Below are positions 23,598 to 32,626 of a stretch of DNA of 57,587 nucleotides, piece after piece. The stretch spans positions 1-57,587 of the forward strand of contig CANHFH010000005.1 in assembly GCA_947459825.1 (NCBI GenBank). Reading direction: 5' to 3'. Below the pieces are notes generated by a model, which saw nothing but the letters and a program-made list of their open reading frames with translations, ran no database searches and had not been told where the DNA came from. The position numbers and the translations under genes are program-made. Each line of letters opens with the position of its first letter. Position 1 is the first letter of the stretch. This DNA comes from Pseudomonadota bacterium. GTDB taxonomy: Bacteria; Pseudomonadota; Gammaproteobacteria; Steroidobacterales; Steroidobacteraceae.

Positions 23598-23993
23598 ATG
23601 AAGATCATCGACAACAAGCTCGTCGCTCTGCTCGCGCTCGTCGCCGTCGCGACCGCGGCGCACACCGCTTCAGCGCAGACCGCTGCCGCCCAGGCCACGC
23701 CGCCGGCGGCCGCCGACGCCGCGGCGCCGCCCGCGGGTGATGGCGCGGGTCAGCGCGCGGGGCGCGGTGAAGGCCGCGCGGGCGCCGGCGGTGGCGGCAA
23801 CCGGTTGCAGGCGGCCGACACCAACAACGACGGCATCCTCACCAAGGAAGAGTGGAACGCCGCGGGCCTTCCGGAACAGGCGTTCGCGGCGTTCGACGCC
23901 AATGGCGACGGCAAGGCCGACGCCGACGAGATCAAGGCCGGTCGCGAGCGCATGCGTCAGGCCCGTGGCGGCGGCGGTGGTGGCCGCGAGTGA
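23598..23993 (+). CDS. secreted EF-hand calcium-binding protein
   Basis: The 131-residue protein has a signal peptide (about 1-27, ending TASAQT), an Ala/Pro/Gly-rich linker, and two EF-hand loops. The first is DTNNDGILTKEE (74-85) and the second DANGDGKADADE (100-111), both with acidic residues at positions 1 and 5 and Glu at 12. The tail is Gly-rich. Small EF-hand proteins often lie next to ECF sigma/metal-sensor genes. A sulfatase, itself a calcium enzyme, follows; an alternative GTG start of that sulfatase overlaps this stop. Confidence 0.85.
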   Translation: MKIIDNKLVALLALVAVATAAHTASAQTAAAQATPPAAADAAAPPAGDGAGQRAGRGEGRAGAGGGGNRLQAADTNNDGILTKEEWNAAGLPEQAFAAFDANGDGKADADEIKAGRERMRQARGGGGGGRE

Positions 23994-24034
23994 TCCCGTC
24001 CGTCCCTGAGCGGTCCACCCGCGTCGCGGACGGC

Positions 24035-25477
24035 ATGCCATCGGCGCGCTTACGGGCGCGCCTGTTGGCCGCGGTCCTGTCGGTGGTCCCCGTCATCGTC
24101 GCCGCCCCTGCGGCGATGGCGCGGGGCGGCGCGGCAGAGCGGCCGAACATCATCTTCTTCATCGCCGACGACCTCGGTGTCGGTGACGTGCGCTATCTGC
24201 GCGACGGTTATTTCGAGACCCCCAACATCGACCGGCTCGCCGCGCAGAGCGTGAACTTCAGCCAGGCCTATGTCACGGCGGCCGTCTGCAGTCCCTCCCG
24301 CGCGGCGCTGCACACCGGGCGGTATCAGGCGCGCTTCGGCCACGATTTCAACCCCGGCAGCGCGGCGGACATCGTGCAGATGGCGCTCCCCGCATCGGAG
24401 CGCTCCATCGCCGAACGCATGAAGGCGGCGGGCTACCGTACGGGTCTCATCGGCAAGTGGCATCTCGAGAACAGCCAGCGGCAGTCGAGCCCGCTGGTCC
24501 GCGGTTTCGACTACTACTTCGGCTTCGCGAGCGGCGGCAACTACATCCTCAACCTGCGCGACGGCGACCAGACCATCAAGGTCGAAGGCGAGCGCGACCG
24601 CGATGTGCGCTCGCAGGGTTTCAGCCGGCAGGGTACGCGCGTCGAGATCGACGACTACAAGACCGATGTCATCACCGACGAGGCCGTGCGCTACATCGAG
24701 GCGAACCGCAGCGCTGACGAGCCGTATTTCCTGGTCGTGGCGCACCACGCGCCGCATGTGCCGCTCGAGGCGACCAAGAAGTATCTCGACCGCGTCGTCA
24801 ACGTGGCGGACCCGATGCATCGCGTCTACGCCGCGATGGCGACGGCGCTCGACGACGGTCTCGGCAAGGTGCTCGACGCCGCCGACGCGTCGGGGTCACG
24901 GCGACCGACCATGGTCGTCTTCCTCAGCGACAACGGCTGTCCCGAGTACGCCTCGGCAGCCTGCTCCAATGCGCCGTATTCGGGGTTCAAGCGCGAGCTG
25001 CGCGAGGGCGGGCTGCGCACGCCCTTGCTCATCCGCTGGCCGGACCACAAGGCATGGGCGGGTCGCAAGGTCGGCCAGCCCGTCTCGTCGCTCGACGCGG
25101 TGGCCTCGATGGTGGTCGCGGCAGGTCTGTCGTCGCAGCTCGGCGAGCTCGACGGCGTCGATCTGCTGCCGGCGGTGCGCAGCGGCCGCACACCCCGCAC
25201 GCGGATTTTCTGGCGCGCCGGAACGGACTACGCCGTTCGCGAGGGCGACTGGAAGCTCGTGGTCACGAGCCGTGCGGACGGCAGTCCCGCGACCTTCCTG
25301 TTCGACCTGAAGGCCGACCCGAAGGAGACCCGTGACCTGTCGGCGAAGGAGCCGGCGCGGGTGCGCCGCCTGACCGAGGCCTTCGCGGTCTGGGACAAGG
25401 GCAATGTCCCCTCGCGCATGCAGGGCCGCCTGCACGACAGCCGCATCGCCGGGCAGGACGTCAAGGTCCGCTACTGA
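24035..25477 (+). CDS. sulfatase, Cys type (arylsulfatase family)
   Basis: The 480-residue exported enzyme should hydrolyse an organic sulfate ester. The formylglycine site is Cys85 in VCSPSRAALHTGRY (C-x-P-S-R). Calcium ligands are Asp45-Asp46 in FFIADDLG and the later SDNG motif; HHAPH and GKWHLEN add further active-site residues. A signal peptide spans about 1-30. An in-frame GTG at 23990 overlaps the EF-hand stop as GTGA and could be the true start, giving 15 more residues. Activity needs a formylglycine-generating enzyme, not found in this window. It resembles the sulfatase at 35403. Its end overlaps the convergent carboxylesterase by 7 bases. Confidence 0.92.
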   Translation: MPSARLRARLLAAVLSVVPVIVAAPAAMARGGAAERPNIIFFIADDLGVGDVRYLRDGYFETPNIDRLAAQSVNFSQAYVTAAVCSPSRAALHTGRYQARFGHDFNPGSAADIVQMALPASERSIAERMKAAGYRTGLIGKWHLENSQRQSSPLVRGFDYYFGFASGGNYILNLRDGDQTIKVEGERDRDVRSQGFSRQGTRVEIDDYKTDVITDEAVRYIEANRSADEPYFLVVAHHAPHVPLEATKKYLDRVVNVADPMHRVYAAMATALDDGLGKVLDAADASGSRRPTMVVFLSDNGCPEYASAACSNAPYSGFKRELREGGLRTPLLIRWPDHKAWAGRKVGQPVSSLDAVASMVVAAGLSSQLGELDGVDLLPAVRSGRTPRTRIFWRAGTDYAVREGDWKLVVTSRADGSPATFLFDLKADPKETRDLSAKEPARVRRLTEAFAVWDKGNVPSRMQGRLHDSRIAGQDVKVRY

Positions 25478-26961
25478 GTCTGCGTCCGCTCGCGCAGCCG
25501 CTGCCACGGCTCCTGACCGCCGGGCGCGCGGCGTGACGGACGCGCTGACGCGGCCGGCGTCGGCGGAGCGGGCTTGACCGCGATCGCCTCGTTGCCGAAC
25601 ACCATCACGCTGCGCCGCTCCGCATCGAACGGGGTCCACGCGGGACGCCCGGCGACATCCGGTCTGCCGGTGTGCATGAAGGTCGTCCAGTAGTCCATCA
25701 CCGCCTCGGTCATCGCCCTGGCCGGGGTACCGGCCTCGCTCCGCACCGTGCCGAACAGGTAACCGACCACCTCGCCGTGCTGCGCGGTGCGGGGCCGCTC
25801 GGGCGGCACGAAGGTGAAGTGGAACACCCACGGCGCCTGACCGGCGCGCACCATCGCATCGGCGAGCTGCAGCTGGAACGCGAATCCGCCGCCGACGGCG
25901 ATGTCGTCGCCGTAGCCGCGCGCGCCCGATTCCCCGTTCGCCGAGCCGATGAGCAGCGGCACTTTGCGCTGACGGCCCGCGGCGAACACCTCGGCGACCG
26001 ACGCGGTGACGAGGCGGCCATCGACGAACGGCTTGACCGGCAGTTCGAGGCGGCGCGTGCGCTCAGGTCCGAGAGCGAACGCCGAGCCGGGCAGGGCGCG
26101 CAGGCCGGCGAGGCCGGGCGGGTCGACCTTGAGGTCCTCGGCGAGGCGCACGCCTGCGGCCTCGGCTTCGGCCAGCGTGAGCACGTTGTCGAAGCCGCCG
26201 CTGTGCTGGATGATCACCTTGTCGTAGAAAGCATCGGCCTCGCGCACGCCGAGCAGGTAGAGGATCGCGGTCGCGCCGGCGGACGATCCGGAGATCGTGA
26301 TGTTGCGCGCATCGCCGCCGAACGCCGCGATGTTCTTCCGAACCCAGCGCAGCGACTGGATCATGTCGAGCAGCAGGTAGTTGCCGAGCGGCTCGCCGGG
26401 CTTCGCCGCCGCGGTGAGTTCCGGGTGCGCGAACAGGCCGAGGGCGCCGAGCCGGTAGTTGATCGAGACCACCACCACGCCGCGTTCGGCGAGCGCCCGG
26501 CCATCCGATCTCGGGTCGGCGGCCGAGTTCTGGATGAAGCCGCCGCCGTGGAACCACACCAGCACCGGGGCGTCCTTCGCCTTCGCGGGTGCCCAGATGT
26601 TGAGCAGCAGCGCGTCCTCGCTCTGGTTCTCGGGTCCCGCGCGGCGGTCGACCTGCGGGAAGATCTTGCCGAAGGCCAGCGCCTTGCGCACGCCCTTCCA
26701 GTCCTCGGGCGGTTGCGGAGCGGCCCAGCGCCGCTCACCGACCGGCGGTGCAGCGTAGGGGATGCCGCGGTAGGCGCGCACAGCGCCGAGGTCCTCGCCG
26801 ACCAGTTTGCCGCTCTCGACGCGGACCGCGGGCGTCTCTCGCGGCGTTTGCGCACCGGCGGTCGGCGCGAGCGCCGCGATCGCCGCGAGAGCGGCGCACG
26901 CCGCGGCCGCCAGCGCCCATGTCCTGGCGGCGCGCACGCCGTCCGAGCCGCTCCCGGTCAT
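25471..26961 (-). CDS. carboxylesterase type B, secreted
   Basis: The 496-residue enzyme has a signal peptide (about 1-38) and the type B esterase fold. RGIPYAAPPVGERRW is a family start motif, the oxyanion loop is HGGG (138-141), and the nucleophile is Ser227 in GSSAG. SEDALLLNIWAP stands where the family motif SEDCLxLN is expected, with the usual Cys replaced by Ala. The ATG overlaps the TonB receptor stop as ATGA, so receptor and esterase are coupled: import and hydrolysis of an ester are likely paired. Its 551-residue relative at 32623 lies on the other side of the same divergent promoter region. Confidence 0.92.
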   Translation of the reverse strand: MTGSGSDGVRAARTWALAAAACAALAAIAALAPTAGAQTPRETPAVRVESGKLVGEDLGAVRAYRGIPYAAPPVGERRWAAPQPPEDWKGVRKALAFGKIFPQVDRRAGPENQSEDALLLNIWAPAKAKDAPVLVWFHGGGFIQNSAADPRSDGRALAERGVVVVSINYRLGALGLFAHPELTAAAKPGEPLGNYLLLDMIQSLRWVRKNIAAFGGDARNITISGSSAGATAILYLLGVREADAFYDKVIIQHSGGFDNVLTLAEAEAAGVRLAEDLKVDPPGLAGLRALPGSAFALGPERTRRLELPVKPFVDGRLVTASVAEVFAAGRQRKVPLLIGSANGESGARGYGDDIAVGGGFAFQLQLADAMVRAGQAPWVFHFTFVPPERPRTAQHGEVVGYLFGTVRSEAGTPARAMTEAVMDYWTTFMHTGRPDVAGRPAWTPFDAERRSVMVFGNEAIAVKPAPPTPAASARPSRRAPGGQEPWQRLRERTQTQ

Positions 26962-29426
26962 CGGCGATCGCGAGAGCCCGCGCTCGACATCGTGAACCGG
27001 ATGCCCATGGTGCGCGGCTCGGAGCGGCGCACCAGCTGCCGGTTGACCGACAACTGTCCTTCGTAGGTGTTCAGGTTGCCGCGCGAGAGGATGTCGTCGA
27101 AGCCGAGCACGTTGTCGATGAACAGCGTCAGCTGCCACGGCCGACCGCTCGCGTCGCCGTCGATGCCGATGTTGGCGTTGAGGCGGCGCCGCGGATCGAC
27201 CTGCAGCGTGCTGGTCGAAGGGGTCTTCGGTGACTCGTATTCGCCGTTGAGACGGACGAAGAACCCGTCGAGTCCGTTCGGACCGCCGGCCAAGCCGCGG
27301 CGATAGGAGAGGTTGGCGTTGTAGTTGTCCTTCGGCACGTCCTGCAGCGCCTCACCGGCGGCAGGTCCGCTGAGGATCTCGCTGTCGGTACGGGTGTAGC
27401 CGATGTTCCAGCGCAGCGAGCCGGCGGTCCACAGGAAGCGCTCGACGACGCCCTGCAGTTCGATGTCGAGGCCGCGGACCTCCGCGTCGCCGATGTTCAC
27501 CAGCTGCGAGCCGAGGATCACGGTGTCGGCATCGCCCGAGCCGCCTCCGGCGAGGACCACTGCATTGCGCAGGATGTCGGTGTAGTCGGCCTGATAGGCG
27601 ACGATGCCGTACTGGAAGGGGAACGAGAACAGCGACCACTCGCCTTTGAGGCCGAGCTCGATGTTCTCGGACTTCTCGTCGTTGTAGCGCAGCGGCACGG
27701 CGATACCGGCGATGTTGGCGGGCGCGTTGGCCGTGCCCGAGGCCCGGTTGTAGCCACCTGACCGGTTCGCCCGCGCGAGCGAGGCGTAGACCATCTGCTG
27801 ACCGAACTTGTAGCTGACGGTGAACGTCGGGTCGACGCCGTCGACGCTCAGGCTCTCGTCGGCCGAGGTCTCGAGCTGCGGCGGCGCGTTGTCGAGCTGC
27901 AGCACGCGCAGCTTGAGGCCTTTCTCCTCGCTGGTGTAGCGCGCGCTGCCGGCGACCATCAAGCTGTCGGTGATGTTGTACTCGGCGCTGAGGAAGGCGC
28001 CGTAGCTCTTGGTGAAGATCTCCGAGTCGGACGAATAGTTGTAGAACTGGCCCGCGCCGGTGAGGTTCGGGAAGCGTCCATCGCGGACCTCGAGGACCGG
28101 GTTGCTGAAGTCGCGGTAGTCCACGCCCGCCAGCCACTTGAACCGGCCCTCGGAGGACGACAGCAGACGCAACTCCTGCGAGAAGTCGCTGGAGGATGTG
28201 GTGTTCGCGTTGGTGCAGGCGCGCTGGGTGGTCACCGAGGTGAACTGGCGTTGCGCGTTGGTCACGGTGCGCACGCAGACCGAGTTGGTGGTCGAGTTGA
28301 CGCCGGGCAGCTGTCCGGCACGCAACACCGTCACGGTGGCCGCTGGACCGCCGATGTAGCTCTGGTCGGCGTCCACCAGCGTGTTGAAGCTGCGGTCGCG
28401 GTAGTTGGTGATCGACTGCAGCGTGGCGAACGACAGGCTGTGGTTGACGGTGAGGTTGAGGTTCTTGGTCTTCAGGCGATAGAAGCCGTCGGTGTCCACC
28501 GCGCTGCGGCGTTCGTCATACGGCGAATTGGCCTGATAGCCGCTCGTCGCCGGCAGCGGGTTGCCGCGGTCGTCGAGGGCGCCGATGGTCAGGTAGGTCT
28601 CGGGTGAGACGCCGGTCCTGCGGGTGCCGGAATCGATGAAGTCCTGGTGGTGGTAGTCCTCCCAGTCGAGGAACAGCGTCGCGTCGGTCGCCTCGGAGAA
28701 GAGGGCGCGCAGGCCGACGCGGACGCCGAGCGAATCGAGGGGCAGCGCCGGCTTGTTGAGGAACTCGTTCCAGTAGAGGCCCTTCTCCTTCGAGTACTGC
28801 ACGCCGGTGCGCAGGAACAGCCGGTCGGCGACCAGCGGCACGTTCAGCACGCCCTCGGCGCGGACCTGCTCCTTGTCGAAGCCGAGCGAGGCGAGGCCGT
28901 TCCATTCGAGGTTCTCGTTGGGCAGGTTGTTGACGACGTTCAGCACGCCGCCGACGGCGTTGCGGCCGAACATCGCGCCCTGCGCGCCGCGGTAGAACTC
29001 GATCTGTCTGGTGTCGAACTGGTCGATGCGCGTGAACGCGCGGCCGCCGAAGCCCGCCGCGATGCTGGCACCGTTGCGCAGCTGCAGCACCGACGCTTCG
29101 GCGTTGGTGTTGGTGGCGACGCCGGCACCGCGTGCCTTGTACTCGGGCAGGTTCTCGTCGTCGACCTGGAGGCCGGGCAGCAGGTCGCCGAGCTGCAACG
29201 GATCGACGATTCCGCCGACTTCGCGGAGGACGTCCTCGGAGATCACGGAGACGGAGCCGGGGATGTCCTTGAGCGCCTCCTGGCGCTTGCGCGCGCTCAC
29301 CACCACCTCGTCGAGACCCGAGGCGTCGGTGCCGCTCGTGGTCTGCGCGGTGGCGACGCCGGTGAGGCAGACCGCGGCGGCGGTGAGCAGGGTGGTCGAG
29401 AGGTTCAGCGAGCCCTTGGTGCGCAT
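26958..29426 (-). CDS. TonB-dependent receptor
   Basis: The 822-residue outer-membrane receptor has a signal peptide (about 1-27), then a plug starting near DEVVVSARKRQEALKDIPGS with RQIEFYRGAQGAMFGRNAVG. The barrel follows. The last strand ends near MGIRFTM, but about nine polar residues (SSAGSRDRR) extend beyond the usual aromatic end; this extra tail includes the overlap with the carboxylesterase start. The promoter side faces the DUF1800 operon and carries two GTCGAC palindromes. Substrate unknown. Confidence 0.93.
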   Translation of the reverse strand: MRTKGSLNLSTTLLTAAAVCLTGVATAQTTSGTDASGLDEVVVSARKRQEALKDIPGSVSVISEDVLREVGGIVDPLQLGDLLPGLQVDDENLPEYKARGAGVATNTNAEASVLQLRNGASIAAGFGGRAFTRIDQFDTRQIEFYRGAQGAMFGRNAVGGVLNVVNNLPNENLEWNGLASLGFDKEQVRAEGVLNVPLVADRLFLRTGVQYSKEKGLYWNEFLNKPALPLDSLGVRVGLRALFSEATDATLFLDWEDYHHQDFIDSGTRRTGVSPETYLTIGALDDRGNPLPATSGYQANSPYDERRSAVDTDGFYRLKTKNLNLTVNHSLSFATLQSITNYRDRSFNTLVDADQSYIGGPAATVTVLRAGQLPGVNSTTNSVCVRTVTNAQRQFTSVTTQRACTNANTTSSSDFSQELRLLSSSEGRFKWLAGVDYRDFSNPVLEVRDGRFPNLTGAGQFYNYSSDSEIFTKSYGAFLSAEYNITDSLMVAGSARYTSEEKGLKLRVLQLDNAPPQLETSADESLSVDGVDPTFTVSYKFGQQMVYASLARANRSGGYNRASGTANAPANIAGIAVPLRYNDEKSENIELGLKGEWSLFSFPFQYGIVAYQADYTDILRNAVVLAGGGSGDADTVILGSQLVNIGDAEVRGLDIELQGVVERFLWTAGSLRWNIGYTRTDSEILSGPAAGEALQDVPKDNYNANLSYRRGLAGGPNGLDGFFVRLNGEYESPKTPSTSTLQVDPRRRLNANIGIDGDASGRPWQLTLFIDNVLGFDDILSRGNLNTYEGQLSVNRQLVRRSEPRTMGIRFTMSSAGSRDRR

Positions 29427-29699
29427 GGGAGTCCCTCCGAGATGGGTCTGATATTATTGATGTAGAAGTGTCGACACTTCGTAAAGATATGTCGACAACC
29501 TAAATCCTTTCGCCCTGTAGCGCAAGCCCCGGCCAGGTGCGCGGCTCGCCGTCCTCCACAGCGATCGGTCGACGTCCGTCGCGCGTCCGCCCCCTGCGAC
29601 GGAATGTCGGCGACCGTGCGTATTCATGGGAGTGCGCCCCGGTCCCGCGGGTCGGGGCGGCCACGGCATCCGGCGACGACGCGATCTTCAGGAGGGGCG
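29427..29699. promoter_or_regulatory. divergent intergenic region with paired palindromes
   Basis: The 273 bases separate the TonB receptor and DUF1800 operons. GAAGTGTCGACACTTC (29465-29480) is a perfect 16-base palindrome. A second, TGTCGACA (29490-29497), has its centre 21 bases away, so the two lie on the same helix face. The flanks (29450-29515) are AT-rich. An AGGAGG box at 29690-29695 serves the DUF1800 start. No gene is seen in 29500-29690. Confidence 0.75.
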
Positions 29700-31379
29700 A
29701 TGTCCATCGAAGCAGCCACGGCGACGAACCGGTTCGGGATGGGCGCAGGCGCGGGTGACATCGAACGGGCAGGGCGCGACCCCCGCGGCTGGCTGCTCGG
29801 CCAGCTCGAGCCGCGGCGCACGCTGTCCGCGGAGTTCAAGGGTCTGCCGTCGAGCACGGAGATCCGCGCGGCGCACTGGCACCGCTACGGCGAGGCGAGT
29901 CCCACGCTCAACCGCAGGCTCGAGGCGCTGCAGGCCAAGGGTGATGCCGCAGCCGTCGAGGCCGCCTCCAAGGACGTCCAACGCATGCTCGGCGGCTATG
30001 TCATGTGGGCGACGCAGGTGGCCCACACGGAGTTCGCCGCCCGCACCCGCCACGCGCTCGGCACCGACCGGCCCTTCGAGGAGCGCTTGGTGCGGTTCTG
30101 GTCGAACCATCTGGTCGTTCCCACGGCCAAGGTGCCGGCGACCATCCTGGTCGGCGCGTACGAGCGCGAAGTCATCCGTCCGCATGCCGCCGGCAAATTC
30201 CGCGACATGCTGACCGCCTCCGCGAAGCACGCCGCGATGCTCACCTTCCTCGACAACGACACCTCGATCGGTCCCAACTCGCCGTTCGGCCGAGAGCGCA
30301 AGATGGGGCTCAACGAGAACCTCGGACGCGAGATCCTCGAGCTGCACACCATGGGTGTGGACGGCGGCTACACGCAGGCCGATGTCATCGCGCTCGCCAC
30401 GGGGTTGACCGGATGGAGCACCGCGCCCGCGATCCTGCGCGCCAACACCGTCTACGCCAGCGCACTCCTGCTGCCGCAGCGTGCGCCGGACGGACCGTAT
30501 GCATTCGCGTTCTATCCGGACTGGCACGAACCCGGTCCGGTGAAGATGCTGGGCAAGACCTACGCCGACGAGGGCGTGCGCCAGGCCGAGACCATGCTCG
30601 CCGACCTCGCGAAACATCCGGCGACCGCGCGTTTCCTCGCCCAGAAGTTCGCGCGCCACTTCGTCAGCGACGATCCGTCGGAGTCGCTGGTCAAGCGACT
30701 GGCCGATGTCTATCTCGCCCACGACACCTCGATCGGCGCGATGGCGCGGGCGTTGGTGGAGTCGCGCGAGGCCTGGACGCCGGAGAAACGCAAGCTCAAA
30801 CAGCCGGAGGACTTCGTGATCTCCGCGCTGCGCGGTGTCGGCGCCGAGGTCGCGGCCCTGCCGCCGTACCCGGCGTATCGTTTCGACACCTACCGTCCGC
30901 CACCGGGCGCGCGGCTGCCGAGCGGCGACCGCGTCGCCTCGGCCGGCGGCATGGCCGGCGGAATGGCGGGTGGGATGGCGGGTGGCATGGCTACGCGCGA
31001 TCCCGCGATGGCTGATGCGGCCGGTGAGCCGAGACGCAGACGGCGCACGGCGACGGGCGGCACGACGGCCCTCGTGCCCTCCGAGCTCTACGAAGAGCTC
31101 GGCAAGATGGGCCAGAAGCCGTTCGGCGCCCCGGGCCCGCAGGGTTGGTACGACCGCGTCTCCGATTGGTCGGGAGCGGCGTCGCTCGTGAAGCGCATCG
31201 AATGGTCGGCCGAGCTCGCGCAGTCGCGCGCGAACGACCTGCCCGAAGGTCCGAGGATGCTCGATGCCATGTTGGGCGGGTCCGCCACGGCGGAGCTGCG
31301 GCGTGCGGTGGAGCGCGCGGCGACCCGCGAGCAGGCCTTGACCCTGATCCTGGCCAGCGCGGAATTCCAGAGGAGATGA
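29700..31379 (+). CDS. DUF1800 family protein
   Basis: The 559-residue protein belongs to DUF1800 and is typically paired with a DUF1501 gene, as here. Family features are ATNRFGMGAG, the VRFWSNHLVVP segment, and MGLNENLGREILELHTMGVD. Near residues 415-430 there is a low-complexity insert with GGMA repeated four times, followed by an Arg-rich stretch. ATG 29700 is chosen by its AGGAGG box 4 bases upstream. No signal peptide is seen. Biochemical function of the family is not settled; the location suggests catabolism or export with the DUF1501 partner. Confidence 0.88.
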   Translation: MSIEAATATNRFGMGAGAGDIERAGRDPRGWLLGQLEPRRTLSAEFKGLPSSTEIRAAHWHRYGEASPTLNRRLEALQAKGDAAAVEAASKDVQRMLGGYVMWATQVAHTEFAARTRHALGTDRPFEERLVRFWSNHLVVPTAKVPATILVGAYEREVIRPHAAGKFRDMLTASAKHAAMLTFLDNDTSIGPNSPFGRERKMGLNENLGREILELHTMGVDGGYTQADVIALATGLTGWSTAPAILRANTVYASALLLPQRAPDGPYAFAFYPDWHEPGPVKMLGKTYADEGVRQAETMLADLAKHPATARFLAQKFARHFVSDDPSESLVKRLADVYLAHDTSIGAMARALVESREAWTPEKRKLKQPEDFVISALRGVGAEVAALPPYPAYRFDTYRPPPGARLPSGDRVASAGGMAGGMAGGMAGGMATRDPAMADAAGEPRRRRRTATGGTTALVPSELYEELGKMGQKPFGAPGPQGWYDRVSDWSGAASLVKRIEWSAELAQSRANDLPEGPRMLDAMLGGSATAELRRAVERAATREQALTLILASAEFQRR

Positions 31380-31381
31380 GC

Positions 31382-32626
31382 ATGGTCACTCGCAGATCCA
31401 TCGTCCAGGGCATGGTCGCCGGCGGTACGCTGCTCACGCTCGCACCGGGATTCGCGGTCGCGATGACGGGCGGTGAACGGCGGTTCGTGTTCATCTTCCT
31501 GCGCGGGGCGATGGACGGATTGTCGGCCGTACCCGCCTACGGCGAGCCGCGCTTCAAGGCGCTGCGCGGCGAGCTCGCCGACGGCAGCCCCGGGGAGGGC
31601 ACGCCGTTCGACGCCTTGAAGCTCGACGGGCTGTTCGCGCTCAACCCGGACCTGCCGACGCTGCACAAGCTCTACGGCGCCGGCGAGCTCACCGTGGTCC
31701 ACGCGGCCTGCCACGGCTATCGCGACCGTTCGCACTTCGATGCGCAGGACGCGTTCGACCGCGGCACCGTCGACAAATCGTTCCGCGACGGTTGGCTCAA
31801 CCGTGCGCTCGCCTACCTGCCGCCGCGCAAGGAGGGCGACCTCGCGATGGCCATCGGGCCGACGCCGCCGCTGTCGATGCGCGGCGATGTCGCCATCGCC
31901 TCGTGGGTACCGGCCGAGGGCGAGGGGCTCGACCCCGACACCATCGTGCGCCTCGCCGAGCTCTACCGTCCCGATGCCGATCTCGGGCCGAACTTCGAGA
32001 AGGGCTTCAAGGCCGAGGCCATGGGCCGCGCGATGGCGGACGGCGGCAAGGACGAACTCACGAGCGCGCAGGCGCGTGGCTTCATCAAGCAGGCGCGCGC
32101 CGCCGCCGGGTTCCTGCGCGACCCGGCCGGTCCGCGCGTCGTCACCATCGACTTCGGCAATTGGGACAGCCACGCCTCGCAGAACGTGCGCTTCATGCCG
32201 GGCCAGCAGTCCGCCGGCGGCTACCAAGGCCGCTTCGCCGAGCTCTACATCGCGCTCGACCGCGGCATCGCCGCGCTCAAGGAAGGGCTCGGTCCCGAGT
32301 GGGCCAACACCGCCGTGATGGTCATCACCGAGTTCGGCCGCACGGTGCGCATCAACGGCAACCGCGGCACCGACCACGGCACCGGCGGCGCCGGTTTCCT
32401 GCTGGGCGGTGCGGTGGCGGGCGGGCGCATCATCGCCGACTGGCCCGGCCTCGGCGAGGGCAAGCTCTTCGAGGACCGCGACCTGCTCACCACCACCGAC
32501 CTGCGCGCGCTGTGCAAGGGCGTGCTGCGGGAGCACCTGAGCATCGCGGACGGCGCGCTGGAGACGATCTTCCCGGACAGCCGTGCGGTGAAGCCGCTCG
32601 AGGGCCTGATCCGGAGACGCGCATGA
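31382..32626 (+). CDS. DUF1501 family protein, Tat-exported
   Basis: The 414-residue protein starts with a twin-arginine signal (VTRRSIVQGMVAGGTLLTLA). It shares the alkaline-phosphatase/sulfatase superfamily fold; FLRGAMDGLSAVPAYG, the FGNWDSHASQ segment and ITEFGRTVRINGNRGTDHG are the conserved metal-site regions of DUF1501. ATG 31382 lies 6 bases after AGGAG (31371-31375); ATG 31376 overlaps the DUF1800 stop and is less well spaced. It is coupled with DUF1800 and overlaps the carboxylesterase start as ATGA. Reaction unknown. Confidence 0.88.
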   Translation: MVTRRSIVQGMVAGGTLLTLAPGFAVAMTGGERRFVFIFLRGAMDGLSAVPAYGEPRFKALRGELADGSPGEGTPFDALKLDGLFALNPDLPTLHKLYGAGELTVVHAACHGYRDRSHFDAQDAFDRGTVDKSFRDGWLNRALAYLPPRKEGDLAMAIGPTPPLSMRGDVAIASWVPAEGEGLDPDTIVRLAELYRPDADLGPNFEKGFKAEAMGRAMADGGKDELTSAQARGFIKQARAAAGFLRDPAGPRVVTIDFGNWDSHASQNVRFMPGQQSAGGYQGRFAELYIALDRGIAALKEGLGPEWANTAVMVITEFGRTVRINGNRGTDHGTGGAGFLLGGAVAGGRIIADWPGLGEGKLFEDRDLLTTTDLRALCKGVLREHLSIADGALETIFPDSRAVKPLEGLIRRRA

